A stretch of DNA of 64,000 nucleotides from RYN-230 sp963768945 (GTDB lineage Bacteria > Actinomycetota > Actinomycetes > Streptosporangiales > Streptosporangiaceae). Position 1 is the stretch's first letter. Each line of letters starts with the position of its first letter. The stretch spans positions 1,054,001 to 1,118,000 of the forward strand of contig CAVYJW010000003.1 of the NCBI GenBank assembly GCA_963768945.1, read 5' to 3'. Of the stretch, positions 46,009 to 55,360 are shown piece by piece. A program made the position numbers and the translations under genes. The notes below the pieces were generated by a model. That model saw nothing but the letters and a program-made list of their open reading frames with translations. It did no database searches and was not told the DNA's origin.

Positions 46009-48426
46009 CTAACGGGCGGTCAGCTCGCGGAGTTGGCCACCTGGGCTGGCTGGCCGGGGCCCACGGGCGAGTCGCCGTGCTGCCCTGCCCCGGCCTCCTG
46101 CTGTCCCGCCCGGGCTCCCTGCCCGCCCACTGCCGCCCCGGCCCCCTGGGCCCCGGCTCCCTGGCTGGCTCCGTCGCCTCCCGCGCCAGCAGGCCCCGCC
46201 GCCAGCAGGCCCCCGGACCGCGCCCTCCTGACCCGCGCCCTCCTGGGCCGCCATCGCCTCCGCCGCCTTCGGGGGCTCGGTCAGGGGCAGCTGGGGGATC
46301 CCCGGCGGGGTGAAGCCGAGCACCTGCCCGTAGAACGACAGTTCTGCCTCCAGCGCCGCGATAACCGTCTCCGCGCGCCGGAAGCCGTGCGACTCGCCCT
46401 CGAACGTGAGCAGGGCATGCCGGATGCCGTGGGCGGACAGCTCGGCGGCGATGCTCTCGGCCTGCCGGGGCGGCACGATCGGGTCGTCGAGCCCCTGGAG
46501 CAGCAGGACCGGGCAGGTGGCGCCGGTCACGTGGCCGGCCGGGGACCTTTCCGCGTACACGTACTCGAACCCGGGCAGCGGGCCGATCAGGCCGTCCAGG
46601 TAATGCGACTCGAAGTCGTGGGTCTCGGCCGCGAACGTGCGCAGATCAGCCACCCCGAAGTAGGACGCCGCCGCGCTGAACACCCGGTGCTTGGCCGCGT
46701 GCGTGGTGACCGCGGCCAGCGCCGTCCAGCCGCCCGCCGACGCGCCCCGGATCCCGAGGCGCTCCGGGTCGGCCTCATCCTTGTCGGCCAGGGCAAGTGC
46801 GGCGGCCACCGCGTCCTCCACGTCCACCACGCCCCACTGCATCCGCAGCCGCTCCCGGTAACTGCGGCCGTACCCGGTGGAACCCCCGTAGTTCACGTCG
46901 ATAACGCCGATACCCCGGCTGGTGAAGTAGGCCTTTTCCAGGTCGAGCAGGCCGGTCGCGTGCGAGGTCGGGCCGCCGTGCGCCCACACGATGTACGGCG
47001 GCCGTTCCCCGTCCGGGGCCACCGCCTGCGGGTGCGTCGGCGGGTACACCAGCGCGTGCACGTTGCGGCCGTACTGGCCCTCCAGCCGGACCTGGCCCGG
47101 CACCGGCAGGTACCCGGCCTCGGGGATCTCCTCGGTCTCCCGGCGCAGCACCTGCGACTTGCCGGTGGCCGCGTCGATCCGGACCACCGACAGCGGGATC
47201 TGCGGTCCGCCGGCCACCGCGACGATCGTGTTGCCGTCCGCGGAGACGCCCGACACGAACTCCTGGAACGGGAGGTCGAGGTCGGTAAGGTCGCCGGTCT
47301 CCGGGTCGAGCAGGCCCAGCCGCATCCCGCCCTGGCCGTGCAGCACGGCCAGCCGCCCGTCGCCCAGCACGGCGTAGGGCCGCCCGCCCAGTTGCCACAA
47401 CGGCTCGGCGAACTCCTCCTCGGCCGGATACAGCGCCTGGGCCGGCTCGCCGACCAGGCCGACCTGGTAGACGTTCCACCAGCCGGGCCAGTCCGAGACC
47501 ACGTACAGGCTGGTCTCGTCGCGCCACACCGGCGCCAGTACGGACTCTCTCATCCCGCCCTTAACCAGCCGCCCGCGCCCGAGCATCCCATCGGAAATCT
47601 GGGCCACCCGCAATTCGGTCCCATCCCAGGGCATCCGGGGGTGGTTCCAGGAAATCCAGGCCAGGCTGCTCCCATCCGGTGACAACGTCGGAAAGGCAAA
47701 AAAATCCGAGCCGCTGACCAGCTCACGGATAGCCGCGGGGTCGTCGGCCGCACTCCCGTCCAGCGGCACGGCCACGAGGCTGCGGGTGATCTTCCCGCCC
47801 TCATGCCGCTCCTGGACGCCCCACACCTCCCGGCCATCCGCCGACAAGGTCAAATCCGCGAAGCGCAGCAAGACCGGGCCGCGGTCCGCAGTCCGCCCGC
47901 CGCCGGCGGCCCCCCCGCCGCCGGCAGCCGCCCCGCCGCCGGCGACCGCCCCGCCGTCAGCAGTCGCCCCGCCGTCAGCCGCAGGCGGCTCACGTGGCGT
48001 CAGCGGGGTCGGCGCGGCGGCCTCCGCGGCTGACGCCGCGTTCTTCCGCTTGGCACTCACCGGCTCGGCCGCCAAGTACAGCCGCTGGTCCTCATAATTC
48101 GCAAAAACCACCGCCCGGCCCGTGGCCTCACTTTTCCCGTCCCCGGCCCGCCCGGGCACCGGCAGGTAAGCCCGCCCGCCGTATTCATGCACCCGGCTGC
48201 GCGCGTTCCACGGCGCGGGCAGCATGGCCCGCTGCTGGCCATCAGCGTCACAGCAGACAACCGTCACCCGGCCGCCCTCGTCCGGCCGTCCCTCCTGCCA
48301 CCACACGTCGGTCCCGGAGACCATGGGGAAGGAGATCAGCACCTGTCCCTTGGCCACGTCGGCCGCGGTGATGGGGGAGGGCCAGGCACCGTACGGGATC
48401 CGGGGAGCTGGAACGCTGTCTGTCAT
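46009..48426 (-). CDS. S9-family prolyl oligopeptidase-like serine peptidase
   Basis: The 805-residue product has an N-terminal beta-propeller (about 1-420) and a C-terminal alpha/beta hydrolase domain. Catalytic residues appear as Ser in IRGASAGGWTAL, Asp in LQGLDDPIVPP and His in EGESHGFRR. There is no signal peptide, so a cytoplasmic acyl-aminoacyl/dipeptidyl-peptidase type is likely. Two unusual inserts are seen: a Gly/Ala-rich stretch in the propeller (GGATADGGAVAGGG and on, coded around 47880-47990) and a C-terminal 75-residue Gly/Arg-rich extension after PLTEPPKAAEAMAAQ. The extension may be read-through coding rather than functional protein. Confidence 0.88.
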   Translation of the reverse strand: MTDSVPAPRIPYGAWPSPITAADVAKGQVLISFPMVSGTDVWWQEGRPDEGGRVTVVCCDADGQQRAMLPAPWNARSRVHEYGGRAYLPVPGRAGDGKSEATGRAVVFANYEDQRLYLAAEPVSAKRKNAASAAEAAAPTPLTPREPPAADGGATADGGAVAGGGAAAGGGGAAGGGRTADRGPVLLRFADLTLSADGREVWGVQERHEGGKITRSLVAVPLDGSAADDPAAIRELVSGSDFFAFPTLSPDGSSLAWISWNHPRMPWDGTELRVAQISDGMLGRGRLVKGGMRESVLAPVWRDETSLYVVSDWPGWWNVYQVGLVGEPAQALYPAEEEFAEPLWQLGGRPYAVLGDGRLAVLHGQGGMRLGLLDPETGDLTDLDLPFQEFVSGVSADGNTIVAVAGGPQIPLSVVRIDAATGKSQVLRRETEEIPEAGYLPVPGQVRLEGQYGRNVHALVYPPTHPQAVAPDGERPPYIVWAHGGPTSHATGLLDLEKAYFTSRGIGVIDVNYGGSTGYGRSYRERLRMQWGVVDVEDAVAAALALADKDEADPERLGIRGASAGGWTALAAVTTHAAKHRVFSAAASYFGVADLRTFAAETHDFESHYLDGLIGPLPGFEYVYAERSPAGHVTGATCPVLLLQGLDDPIVPPRQAESIAAELSAHGIRHALLTFEGESHGFRRAETVIAALEAELSFYGQVLGFTPPGIPQLPLTEPPKAAEAMAAQEGAGQEGAVRGPAGGGACWRGRRRSQPGSRGPGGRGGSGRAGSPGGTAGGRGRAARRLARGPRPASPGGQLRELTAR

Positions 48427-48464
48427 AGGGGATATCGTCTACCATTCGCGGGTCTGCCACGGTT

Positions 48465-48541
48465 GATTCCGGACATGCCAGGGACTCGGCGGGCCGATTC
48501 CGGACATGCCCAGCTCTCCCCGGGGAGATTCCGGACATGCC
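48465..48541. repeat. 31-bp-phased GATTCCGGACATGCC array (3 copies)
   Basis: The identical 15-mer GATTCCGGACATGCC starts at 48465, 48496 and 48527, exactly 31 bp apart, with unrelated 16-bp spacers. It lies in the 143-bp divergent gap between the S9 peptidase and miaB. Three helical turns per period put all copies on one DNA face, as expected for a protein-binding array. Confidence 0.8.
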
Positions 48542-48569
48542 GTCCAGTGCGCGTACCCTCGGATGCGAA

Positions 48570-50033
48570 ATGAGCGCCTCCCGCACGTACCAGATACGCA
48601 CCTACGGGTGCCAGATGAACATGCACGACTCCGAGCGGCTAGCTGGCCTGCTCGAAGACGCTGGTTACCAGCGTGCCCCCAGCGGGGAACCTGCCGACGT
48701 GGTCGTATTCAACACCTGCGCGGTCCGCGAGAACGCCGATAACCGGCTCTACGGCAACCTGGGTCATCTGCTGCCGGTCAAGCAGTCCCGGCCCGGGATG
48801 CAGATCGCCGTGGGCGGCTGCCTGGCCCAGAAGGACCGGGCCGGAATCGCGGAGCGGGCGCCCTGGGTTGACGTCGTGTTCGGCACGCACAACATCGGCT
48901 CGCTGCCCGCCCTGCTCGAACGGGCGCGGGTCCAGGAAGCCGCGCAGGTGGAGATCGCCGAGTCGCTGGAGCGGTTCCCCTCGGTCCTGCCCGCCCGCCG
49001 GGAGTCGAGCTACTCCGCCTGGGTGGCCATCTCGGTGGGCTGCAACAACACCTGCACCTTCTGCATCGTGCCCAGCCTGCGCGGACGGGAGGAGGACCGG
49101 CGGCCGGGCGACGTGCTGGCCGAGGTCCGGGCGCTCGCGGAAGACGGCGTCGTCGAGGTCACCCTGCTCGGGCAGAACGTGAACTCCTACGGCGTGGGCT
49201 TCGGCGACCGTCTGGCGTTCGGCAAGCTGCTGCGCGCGTGCGGCGGGATCGACGGCCTGGAGCGGGTCCGCTTCACCTCGCCGCACCCGCGGGACTTCAC
49301 CGACGACGTGATCGCGGCCATGGCCGAAACGCCGAACGTGATGCCCCAGCTGCACATGCCGCTGCAGTCAGGTTCCGACACCGTGCTGCGGGCCATGCGC
49401 CGCGCCTACCGGCGGGAGAAGTACCTGGCCATCCTGGACCGGGTCCGGGCGGCCATGCCGGAGGCGGCCATCACCACCGACATCATCGTGGGCTTCCCCG
49501 GCGAGACCGACCGTGACTTCGAGGACACCCTCGACCTGGTCCGCCGGGCCCGTTTCGCCGGGGCGTTCACGTTCCAGTACTCGCCGCGCCCGGGCACCCC
49601 GGCGGCCGGGATGGACGGGCAGGTGCCCCCCGGGGTGGTCGCCGAGCGTTACCAGCGGCTCGCCACGCTGGTCGAGGACGTGTCGCTGGCCGAGAACGAG
49701 GTGTTCACCGGCCGCGGGGTCGAGGTACTGGTCGCCGAGGGCGAGGGCCGCAAGGACGGCGCCACGCACCGGCTGTCCGGCCGGGCCCGGGACAACCGGC
49801 TGGTGCACTTCGCCCCTGGTGACACCGCCCCGCGCCCCGGCGACGTGGTGACCACCGTGGTCACCCGGGGCGCCCCGCATTACCTGATCGCGGACGCCCC
49901 GCCGCGGTCGCTGCGGCGTACCCGGGGTGGCGATGCCTGGCAGGCCCGCCAGGACGGCCTGGCCGGCCCGGTGATGGCCGGCCCAGTGCCCGCGGTCTCG
50001 CTCGGCATGCCCGCTATCGGCCGCCCGGCCTGA
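48570..50033 (+). CDS. miaB: tRNA-2-methylthio-N6-dimethylallyladenosine synthase
   Basis: MiaB adds the methylthio group to i6A37 in tRNAs using two Fe-S clusters. ATG 48570 (MSASRTYQIRTYGCQMNMHD) gives 487 residues; an in-frame ATG at 48537 lies inside the repeat array. The N-terminal cluster cysteines are in YGCQMN, NTCAVRE and GGCLAQKD. The radical SAM motif is Cys158, Cys162, Cys165 (CNNTCTFC). A TRAM domain follows (about 385-450), then a tail ending in LGMPAIGRPA. Its substrate is made by MiaA, encoded downstream at 50823. Confidence 0.95.
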   Translation: MSASRTYQIRTYGCQMNMHDSERLAGLLEDAGYQRAPSGEPADVVVFNTCAVRENADNRLYGNLGHLLPVKQSRPGMQIAVGGCLAQKDRAGIAERAPWVDVVFGTHNIGSLPALLERARVQEAAQVEIAESLERFPSVLPARRESSYSAWVAISVGCNNTCTFCIVPSLRGREEDRRPGDVLAEVRALAEDGVVEVTLLGQNVNSYGVGFGDRLAFGKLLRACGGIDGLERVRFTSPHPRDFTDDVIAAMAETPNVMPQLHMPLQSGSDTVLRAMRRAYRREKYLAILDRVRAAMPEAAITTDIIVGFPGETDRDFEDTLDLVRRARFAGAFTFQYSPRPGTPAAGMDGQVPPGVVAERYQRLATLVEDVSLAENEVFTGRGVEVLVAEGEGRKDGATHRLSGRARDNRLVHFAPGDTAPRPGDVVTTVVTRGAPHYLIADAPPRSLRRTRGGDAWQARQDGLAGPVMAGPVPAVSLGMPAIGRPA

Positions 50034-50109
50034 CCGCGCGCCACCCCCGCGGCCCAGCCTGACCCGGACCCGATCAACCCTGCCCCCCGGACCTGCGTCT
50101 TCACAGGTG

Positions 50110-50128
50110 GGCGGCCTACAGGGCCGCC
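50110..50128 (+). other. Leader hairpin upstream of the DUF4232 gene
   Basis: GGCGGCC and GGCCGCC pair perfectly around TACAG. It ends about 13 nt before the ribosome-binding site (AAGGGGGG) of the secreted protein, so it may affect its translation. Confidence 0.45.
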
Positions 50129-50148
50129 ATCACCAAGGGGGGATATTC

Positions 50149-50709
50149 ATGCTTTTTTCCGTGAGTACCGTCCGCCGGGCCGCCGTGGCCCTGGCGGTTG
50201 GCTGTACCACCGCGCTGACCGCGACGGCTGCCTCGGCGGCCCCGACCACCCCCGCGCACTCGGCGCGGCCGGCAGTCATCCCGGCGTGCGCCCGGGCCGA
50301 CCTGAGGTTCGGGGTGAGCCAGGGCAGTGGCGCCGCGGGCTCCTTCACCTACCTGCTGAGGTTCACCAACACCTCGCGCCGCACCTGCTACCTGGCCGGG
50401 TTCCCGGGCGTCTCGGCGGTCAACCGGCACGGGCGGCAGCTGGGCAGCCCGGCGGCCTGGGTCGCGGGGGCCCCGCTGCGGGTGGTGGTCCTGCGGCGTG
50501 GCTGGACCGCGCACGCGGCGCTGGAGATCACCGACGTCACGGACTTCACGCGCCGGCTGTGCCGGCCGGCGGTGGCTCGCGGCCTGAACGTCATCGCGCC
50601 GAACCGGGCTTTCCCGGCTTTTGTCCGGCTGCGCTTCCTGGCCTGCTCCCGCCCGGGCCTGGTCTACCTGCGGGTCAGGCGGGTCCAGCCGGGCCGCGGC
50701 CACCTCTAG
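50149..50709 (+). CDS. Secreted DUF4232 protein
   Basis: From ATG 50149 (AAGGGGGG site) the product has 186 residues. It starts with a clear signal peptide (VRRAAVALAVGCTTALTATA then ASAAP, cleavage near residue 31). The mature part follows the DUF4232 pattern: CARADLRFGVSQGSGAAGSF, LRFTNTSRRTCYLAGFPGVS, and a late LCRPAVARGLNVIAPN. Four cysteines may pair outside the cell. Such proteins are common actinobacterial secreted or surface proteins of unknown role. It lies between miaB and miaA, where other genomes have a similar variable gene. Confidence 0.8.
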   Translation: MLFSVSTVRRAAVALAVGCTTALTATAASAAPTTPAHSARPAVIPACARADLRFGVSQGSGAAGSFTYLLRFTNTSRRTCYLAGFPGVSAVNRHGRQLGSPAAWVAGAPLRVVVLRRGWTAHAALEITDVTDFTRRLCRPAVARGLNVIAPNRAFPAFVRLRFLACSRPGLVYLRVRRVQPGRGHL

Positions 50710-50822
50710 CCGAGTCCTGAGCCCGGCCGCCCCCGGGGGCTGGCCGGCGGCGAAGCTAGCCAGCACGGGGCGGGCAGGCCGGGACTGGTCCCGGCCTGCC
50801 CGCCCGGTGACACACTGGGCAC

Positions 50823-51785
50823 ATGGCAGATCCGGTGATCGCGGTCCTGGGCCCGACCGCGGCCGGCAAGTCCGATCTCGCCCTGCGGCTGGCCCGTGAC
50901 CTCGGCGGCGAGGTCATCAACGCCGACTCCATGCAGCTGTACCGGGGCATGGACATCGGCACCGCCAAGCTCACGGTGGCGCAGCGGCAGGGCATCCCGC
51001 ACCATCTGCTCGACGTGTGGGACGTGCGGTATCCCGCGAACGTGGCCGAATACCAGCGGATGGCACGGGACGCCATCGCCGCGGTAACGGCCCGCGGCCG
51101 GGTGCCGATCCTGGCCGGCGGCTCCGGGCTGTACCTGCGGGCCGCCCTGGACGACCTGAATTTCCCGGGTACCGACCCGGCGGTGCGCGAGCGCCTGGAG
51201 GCCGAGCTGGCCGCGGCGGGCCCGGCCGCACTGCACTCCAGGCTGGCCACGCTCGACCCGGGCGCGGCCGTGGGCATCCTGCCCAGCAACGGCCGCCGGA
51301 TCGTGCGCGCGCTGGAGGTCATCGAGCTGTCCGGGCAGCCGTTCACCGCGACGCTGCCGCGCTACGACTCGCTGTACCCGGCGGTGCAGATCGGGCTGCG
51401 GGTCAGCCGCGGTGAGCTGGACCGCCGGATCGCGGTCCGGGTCGCGTCGATGTGGCGGGACGGCCTGGTCGAGGAGGTGCGCGGCCTGGAGCAGGCGGGG
51501 CTGCGCGAGGGCCGGACCGCCAGCCAGGCGCTGGGCTACGCCCAGGTGCTGCGGTTCCTGGCCGGGGAGTGGGGCGAGGACGAGGCCCGCGAGCAGACGG
51601 TCAAGGCGACCCGGCGGTTCGCCCGCCGCCAGGAGTCGTGGTTCCGCCGCGACCCGCGGGTGATCTGGCTCGACGCCGGTCCCGGGGCGGACCTGCCGGC
51701 CCAGGCTGTGGCTACGATCGGCAGATGGGTGAGTTCGCCAGGGGACAGTTCGCCAAGGGACATGGCACCGAGAACGACTTCGTGA
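50823..51785 (+). CDS. miaA: tRNA dimethylallyltransferase
   Basis: MiaA transfers a dimethylallyl group to A37 of tRNAs, giving the substrate of MiaB. The product has 320 residues. The P-loop GPTAAGKS is at 10-17, followed by VINADSMQLYRGMDIGTAK, HHLLDVWDV, the GGSGLYLRAALD segment and LGYAQVLRFL with late RRFARRQESWFRRD. Its last 61 bp overlap the dapF start in another frame, so the two are translationally linked. Confidence 0.95.
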   Translation: MADPVIAVLGPTAAGKSDLALRLARDLGGEVINADSMQLYRGMDIGTAKLTVAQRQGIPHHLLDVWDVRYPANVAEYQRMARDAIAAVTARGRVPILAGGSGLYLRAALDDLNFPGTDPAVRERLEAELAAAGPAALHSRLATLDPGAAVGILPSNGRRIVRALEVIELSGQPFTATLPRYDSLYPAVQIGLRVSRGELDRRIAVRVASMWRDGLVEEVRGLEQAGLREGRTASQALGYAQVLRFLAGEWGEDEAREQTVKATRRFARRQESWFRRDPRVIWLDAGPGADLPAQAVATIGRWVSSPGDSSPRDMAPRTTS

Positions 51786-52615
51786 TCCTGCCCGATCCCG
51801 GGGGCCGGTGGGACCCCACCCCGGCGCTCACCGCGCGGCTTTGCGACCGGCGGGCCGGGATCGGGGCGGACGGGGTGCTGCGCGCGGTCCGCACTGCCTG
51901 CCTGCCCGCCGCTGAACGGGCCGCCGCTGCAGCCGTCCAAGCCGGGCAGCCCGGCGCGGATCACGCCGAGTGGTTCATGGATTACCGGAACGCGGACGGC
52001 GGCATCGCCGAGATGTGCGGCAACGGCATCCGCGTGTTCGCCCGCTACCTGCTGGAGCACGGGCTGGCCACGGGCCCGTCGTTCGCGGTGGCGACCCGGT
52101 CCGGCGCCCGCCAGGTCCGCGCCGAACCGGACGGCCGGATCACGGTGGACATGGGCCCGGTCAGCGTGCTCGGCCCCGGTCGGACCGTTATTGGTGGGGC
52201 GGTTCGTGACGGCCTGCGGGTGAGCGTCGGGAACCCGCACCTGGCCTGCCTGGTGGACGACGCGCTGGACAAGTTCGACCTGGCCGCGCCGCCGGGCCTG
52301 GACCCGGCGGACTTCCCGGACGGCGGCAACGTGGAACTGGTCCGGGTGACCGGGCCGGGCGCGCTCAGCATGCGGGTTCACGAGCGGGGCTCGGGCGAAA
52401 CGCGTTCCTGTGGTACCGGCGCCGTCGCGGCCGCGGCGGCAGCGGCTTCCGCTACTTCTCCCGCAACGAGCACCGTCCCCGCCCAGTGGCACGTCACGGT
52501 GCCGGGCGGCGTGCTGACGGTGACCCTGGACGCCGGGTCCAGCTGGCTGACCGGTCCCGCGGTGATCGTGGCCGAGGGGCACCTGGACCCCGGCTGGCTG
52601 GCCTCAGCCAGCTGA
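51725..52615 (+). CDS. dapF: Diaminopimelate epimerase
   Basis: DapF converts LL- to meso-diaminopimelate for peptidoglycan and lysine. ATG 51725 gives 296 residues and overlaps miaA by 61 bp; GQFAKGHGTENDFVILPD matches the family's start. The two catalytic cysteines are Cys98 (MCGNGIRVFARY) and Cys229 (SCGTGAVA), with DYRNADGG and GNPHLACLV also present. The C-terminal segment has an Ala/Ser/Thr-rich insert (AAAAAASATSPATSTV). The last GCCAGC TGA is the first copy of a 14-bp tandem repeat that continues downstream. Confidence 0.94.
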   Translation: MGEFARGQFAKGHGTENDFVILPDPGGRWDPTPALTARLCDRRAGIGADGVLRAVRTACLPAAERAAAAAVQAGQPGADHAEWFMDYRNADGGIAEMCGNGIRVFARYLLEHGLATGPSFAVATRSGARQVRAEPDGRITVDMGPVSVLGPGRTVIGGAVRDGLRVSVGNPHLACLVDDALDKFDLAAPPGLDPADFPDGGNVELVRVTGPGALSMRVHERGSGETRSCGTGAVAAAAAAASATSPATSTVPAQWHVTVPGGVLTVTLDAGSSWLTGPAVIVAEGHLDPGWLASAS

Positions 52616-52717
52616 CTCGCAGCCAGCTCAACCCGGCCAGCTGAACCCGGCCAGCTGAACCCGGCCAGCTGAACCCGGCCAGCGGAGCCCGGCCAGCGGA
52701 GCCCGGCCAGCGGACCA
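52607..52717. repeat. 14-bp tandem repeat starting at the dapF stop
   Basis: GCCAGCTGA at the dapF end is followed by about seven 14-bp units from 52622: GCCAGCTCAACCCG, three GCCAGCTGAACCCG, two GCCAGCGGAGCCCG and a degenerate last copy. It fills the gap to the next gene's stop. Confidence 0.85.
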
Positions 52718-52728
52718 GGGCCGCAGGC

Positions 52729-53402
52729 TCATGAGCCGGTGCACGCCGGGCTGGCCTGGATCAGCCCAAGGCTCCATCCGTACCCGCTGCCGTTCGTCTG
52801 CACGGTCAGGTTCAGGCCGATGCCCCGCGGGATCTCCGCGGTATGAACGACGAGCGCGATGACACGCGGGTTGGCGGTCAGGCCAGGACCGATGATCCTG
52901 CCCTGCAGCTCAGCGTTCGCCTGGTCGGACATGTGTACGTTCCGGCAGGCCCGGGGCAGCGGCGGCGTGTCGGACAGCATGCCGCCCTGGAAGGCGACGG
53001 CCGCGGGAATCCCGTCGTTGCGCAGTGTGCGCTGGAGCCCGGCCGGGTCACGCAGCTGGCGGACCATGATGGTCACGGTGCTACCGGGCCCTTTCGTCAC
53101 CGTCCACGCCGCCAGCGTGGTCTCCGGCGCCTGGCTGGCCCGGGCGGTCTGTGTTGCCCCCGTGGCCCGTGGTGCCTGGGTGGACCCCGGCGCCGGCCGG
53201 CGCCGCCAGAGACCAGCCCGGCTGTGGTGAACCCGGCCGCGGTCAGGCCGGCTGCGACGGCAACGGCAGCGGCCGCGCCACCCATCCGGCGCCGGGTACG
53301 CAGCTTCCGGCCACGGCGAACGGTCGCATCGAGCGGCGTACTCAGGCGGGCTGCGGCGAAGGACTCCCTGACCGCGGTCAGCAGTTCGTCATCGGTTATC
53401 AC
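52729..53402 (-). CDS. Sigma-factor-linked membrane protein, frameshifted near 53200
   Basis: The first frame (start 53402) encodes ELLTAVRESFAAARLSTPLD, a basic stretch and one membrane helix (GGAAAAVAVAAGLTAAGFTTA). Coherent sequence then continues in another frame (APETTLAAWTVTKGPGSTVT, RQLRDPAGLQRTLRNDGIPA) to the stop at 52729. One base missing around 53195-53205 (GGCGCCGGCCGGCG) would restore about 224 residues. The start overlaps the ECF sigma stop by 4 bp, so it may act as its anti-sigma factor or be a co-expressed membrane protein of the kind often found beside SigE-like factors. I see no ZAS zinc motif. Confidence 0.65.
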
Positions 53403-53902
53403 TGGGTCTCCTGCTCTCGGGTCAGTGCGGCGTCCTCGCGGAGCGCGGCGGTGGCGCGGGCCATATGCGCGGTAACGGTGCCGGGGGCGATGCCGAGTAC
53501 CTGGGCCGTCTGGGCCGTGTCCAGGTCGAGGAAGATCCTCAGCGCGACGACCTGCCGCTGGCGGAGCGGGAGCCGCAGCAGCGCGGCCATTAGTTCCTCA
53601 CCGACACGGCCGTTATCGTGTCCGTCGTCCCGGGGGTCGCTCACCTCAGTCTGGGGGAACGGCACCTCGTGGCGGCGTCTGCGCCACCAGGACACCCTGG
53701 TGTTGAGCGCGGTCCGGACCACCCAGGCACGCGGCGCGGGATGCCTGCTCACCGTGGGCCAGGCGGCCCAGGCGCGGGCGAGGGCCTCGGCGACCAGCTC
53801 TTCCGCCGCCTGCATGTCGCCCGTGCTGGCCAGCACGGTGCGGAGGCAGTCGTCCTTGGCGGACGCGTAGAACTCCGCGAAATCCATCGGTTCCCGGACC
53901 AT
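53399..53902 (-). CDS. ECF-type RNA polymerase sigma factor
   Basis: The 167-residue product has region 2 (DFAEFYASAKDDCLRTVLAS, AAEELVAEALARAWAAW, PRAWVVRTALNTRVSWWRRR) and region 4 (LRLPLRQRQVVALRIFLDLD, TAQTAQVLGIAPGTVTAHMA), with no region 1 or 3, as in ECF sigma factors. The overlapping downstream gene encodes a membrane protein that may control it. The start at 53902 could be replaced by ATG 53887 (MDFAEFY). Its regulon is unknown; it sits 31 bp downstream of glcF in the same direction. Confidence 0.88.
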   Translation of the reverse strand: MVREPMDFAEFYASAKDDCLRTVLASTGDMQAAEELVAEALARAWAAWPTVSRHPAPRAWVVRTALNTRVSWWRRRRHEVPFPQTEVSDPRDDGHDNGRVGEELMAALLRLPLRQRQVVALRIFLDLDTAQTAQVLGIAPGTVTAHMARATAALREDAALTREQETQ

Positions 53903-53933
53903 GACTCTTCTACGTTTCAGGCCCAGGATCCGC

Positions 53934-55343
53934 TTACCGCGGAGGGTCCGGGTGGCCGGTCAGGTCGGTGACCGGCAGGCCGCGCAGCGACGCGTCGAGC
54001 ACTTCCGCGATGTGCGCCATGACGGGCGGGGTGCCCGTCCCGGCCGCGGCCATCGCGGCGGAGATCTGCAGGCTGCAGCCCGGGTTGGCCGAGATGACCA
54101 GCGGCGCCCCGGTGGCCAGCACCGAGGCCGCCTTGCGGGCACCCAGCTCGCCCGCGGCCTCGGGCTGGAGCAGGTTGTACACGCCCGCCGAGCCGCAGCA
54201 GGTCCCCGGGTCGGCCGGCTCCACGAGTTCCAGCCCGGGGATGGCGCCGAGCAGCTCACGGGGCTGGCGCCGGATGCCCTGCGCGTGCCCCAGGTGACAG
54301 GCCTCGTGGTAGACCGCGGTGACCGGAAGCGGGTGCCGTTCGGCCCGCGGGCCGCCGTCGGCGGCTAGCTCGGCGAGGAACTCGCTGAGGTCGCGGACGC
54401 TGCGGGTGAAGCGGGCAGCCCGCCTGGCCCAGTCTGCCGTGCCCGGGTCCGGGCCGCCGGACGCGCCCGCCGGGAACAGGTGGGTGTACTCCTTCATGGC
54501 CGAGCCGCAGCCCGCCGAGTTGACCACGACGGTGTCCACGCCCGCGTTCTCGAAGGTGGCGATCGTCTGCCGGGCGAACCCGGCGGCCTCGGCGGCCCGG
54601 CCGCTGTGCAGCGACAGGGCGCCGCAGCAGCCCTGCCTGCGCGGGATGACGACGTCGCAGCCCTCGGCCGCCAGCACCCGCGCGGTGGCCTCGTTCACGC
54701 CCGGGAAAAACACCCGCTGCACGCAGCCGGTGAGCAGGCCGACCACCGCCCGGCGCGGGCCCTGCGCGGGCACCCGGCGGGCCAGCGTGGTGCGGCGCCC
54801 CCGGGGCGGCGAGGGCGCCACCCGCAGGGACGCGATCAGCTCGGGGGCGAACCGGGCGGCCAGCTGGCTGTTCTCGATCCGCCGGATCGCCCCCGTGCGC
54901 TGTGCGGCCCGCAGCGGCCGGGTGAGCATGCGGAGCCGGGCCGGGTACGGGAACGTCGCGAAGATCGCCGCGCGCGCCGCCCGGTCGCGCAGCGAGCGGG
55001 GCGGCAGCGGGGCCGGCGCCGCGCCGGCCGCAGGCTCCTCGGCCCAGCCGCGCGCCGCCTCGATGAGCCGGTCGTACTGCACCCCGGACGGGCAGGCCGG
55101 GACGCAGGCCATGCAGCCCAGACAGCGGTCCAGGTGGCTGGCCGCGGCCTCGCTGGCCACTGTCTCGCCGGCCACCGCCCCGTCCAGGATCTGGGTCATC
55201 AGGTGGATCCGCCCCCGCGGCGAGTCCATCTCCTCGCCCCACAGCTGGTATGTGGGGCACGCAGGCAGGCAGAAGCCGCAGTGCACGCAATCGGACGCCA
55301 GCGCGCGCAGCTCGCCGGACGGGTCGATGGGCGACGCGGTCAT
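53934..55343 (-). CDS. glcF: Glycolate oxidase iron-sulfur subunit
   Basis: GlcF passes electrons from glycolate oxidation to the respiratory chain. From ATG 55343 the product has 469 residues. Two 4Fe-4S motifs are CVHCGFCLPACP (near 20) and CLGCMACVPACP (near 72). Two CCG domains carry GCCGALSLHSGR and TCCGSAGVYN, with VYHEACHLGHAQG. The frame is open far upstream (to 56024) but that part is antisense-like to glcE. The gene ends the glcD-glcE-glcF operon, 17 bp after the glcE stop. Confidence 0.93.
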   Translation of the reverse strand: MTASPIDPSGELRALASDCVHCGFCLPACPTYQLWGEEMDSPRGRIHLMTQILDGAVAGETVASEAAASHLDRCLGCMACVPACPSGVQYDRLIEAARGWAEEPAAGAAPAPLPPRSLRDRAARAAIFATFPYPARLRMLTRPLRAAQRTGAIRRIENSQLAARFAPELIASLRVAPSPPRGRRTTLARRVPAQGPRRAVVGLLTGCVQRVFFPGVNEATARVLAAEGCDVVIPRRQGCCGALSLHSGRAAEAAGFARQTIATFENAGVDTVVVNSAGCGSAMKEYTHLFPAGASGGPDPGTADWARRAARFTRSVRDLSEFLAELAADGGPRAERHPLPVTAVYHEACHLGHAQGIRRQPRELLGAIPGLELVEPADPGTCCGSAGVYNLLQPEAAGELGARKAASVLATGAPLVISANPGCSLQISAAMAAAGTGTPPVMAHIAEVLDASLRGLPVTDLTGHPDPPR

Positions 55344-55360
55344 TCGGGTCCCTCCCGCAC

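Noticed and set aside
48465..48541. Regularly spaced repeats that look like a small CRISPR array
   Set aside because: The 15-bp repeats and 16-bp spacers are about half the size of real CRISPR units, there are only three, and no cas gene is in the window. A protein-binding array fits better.
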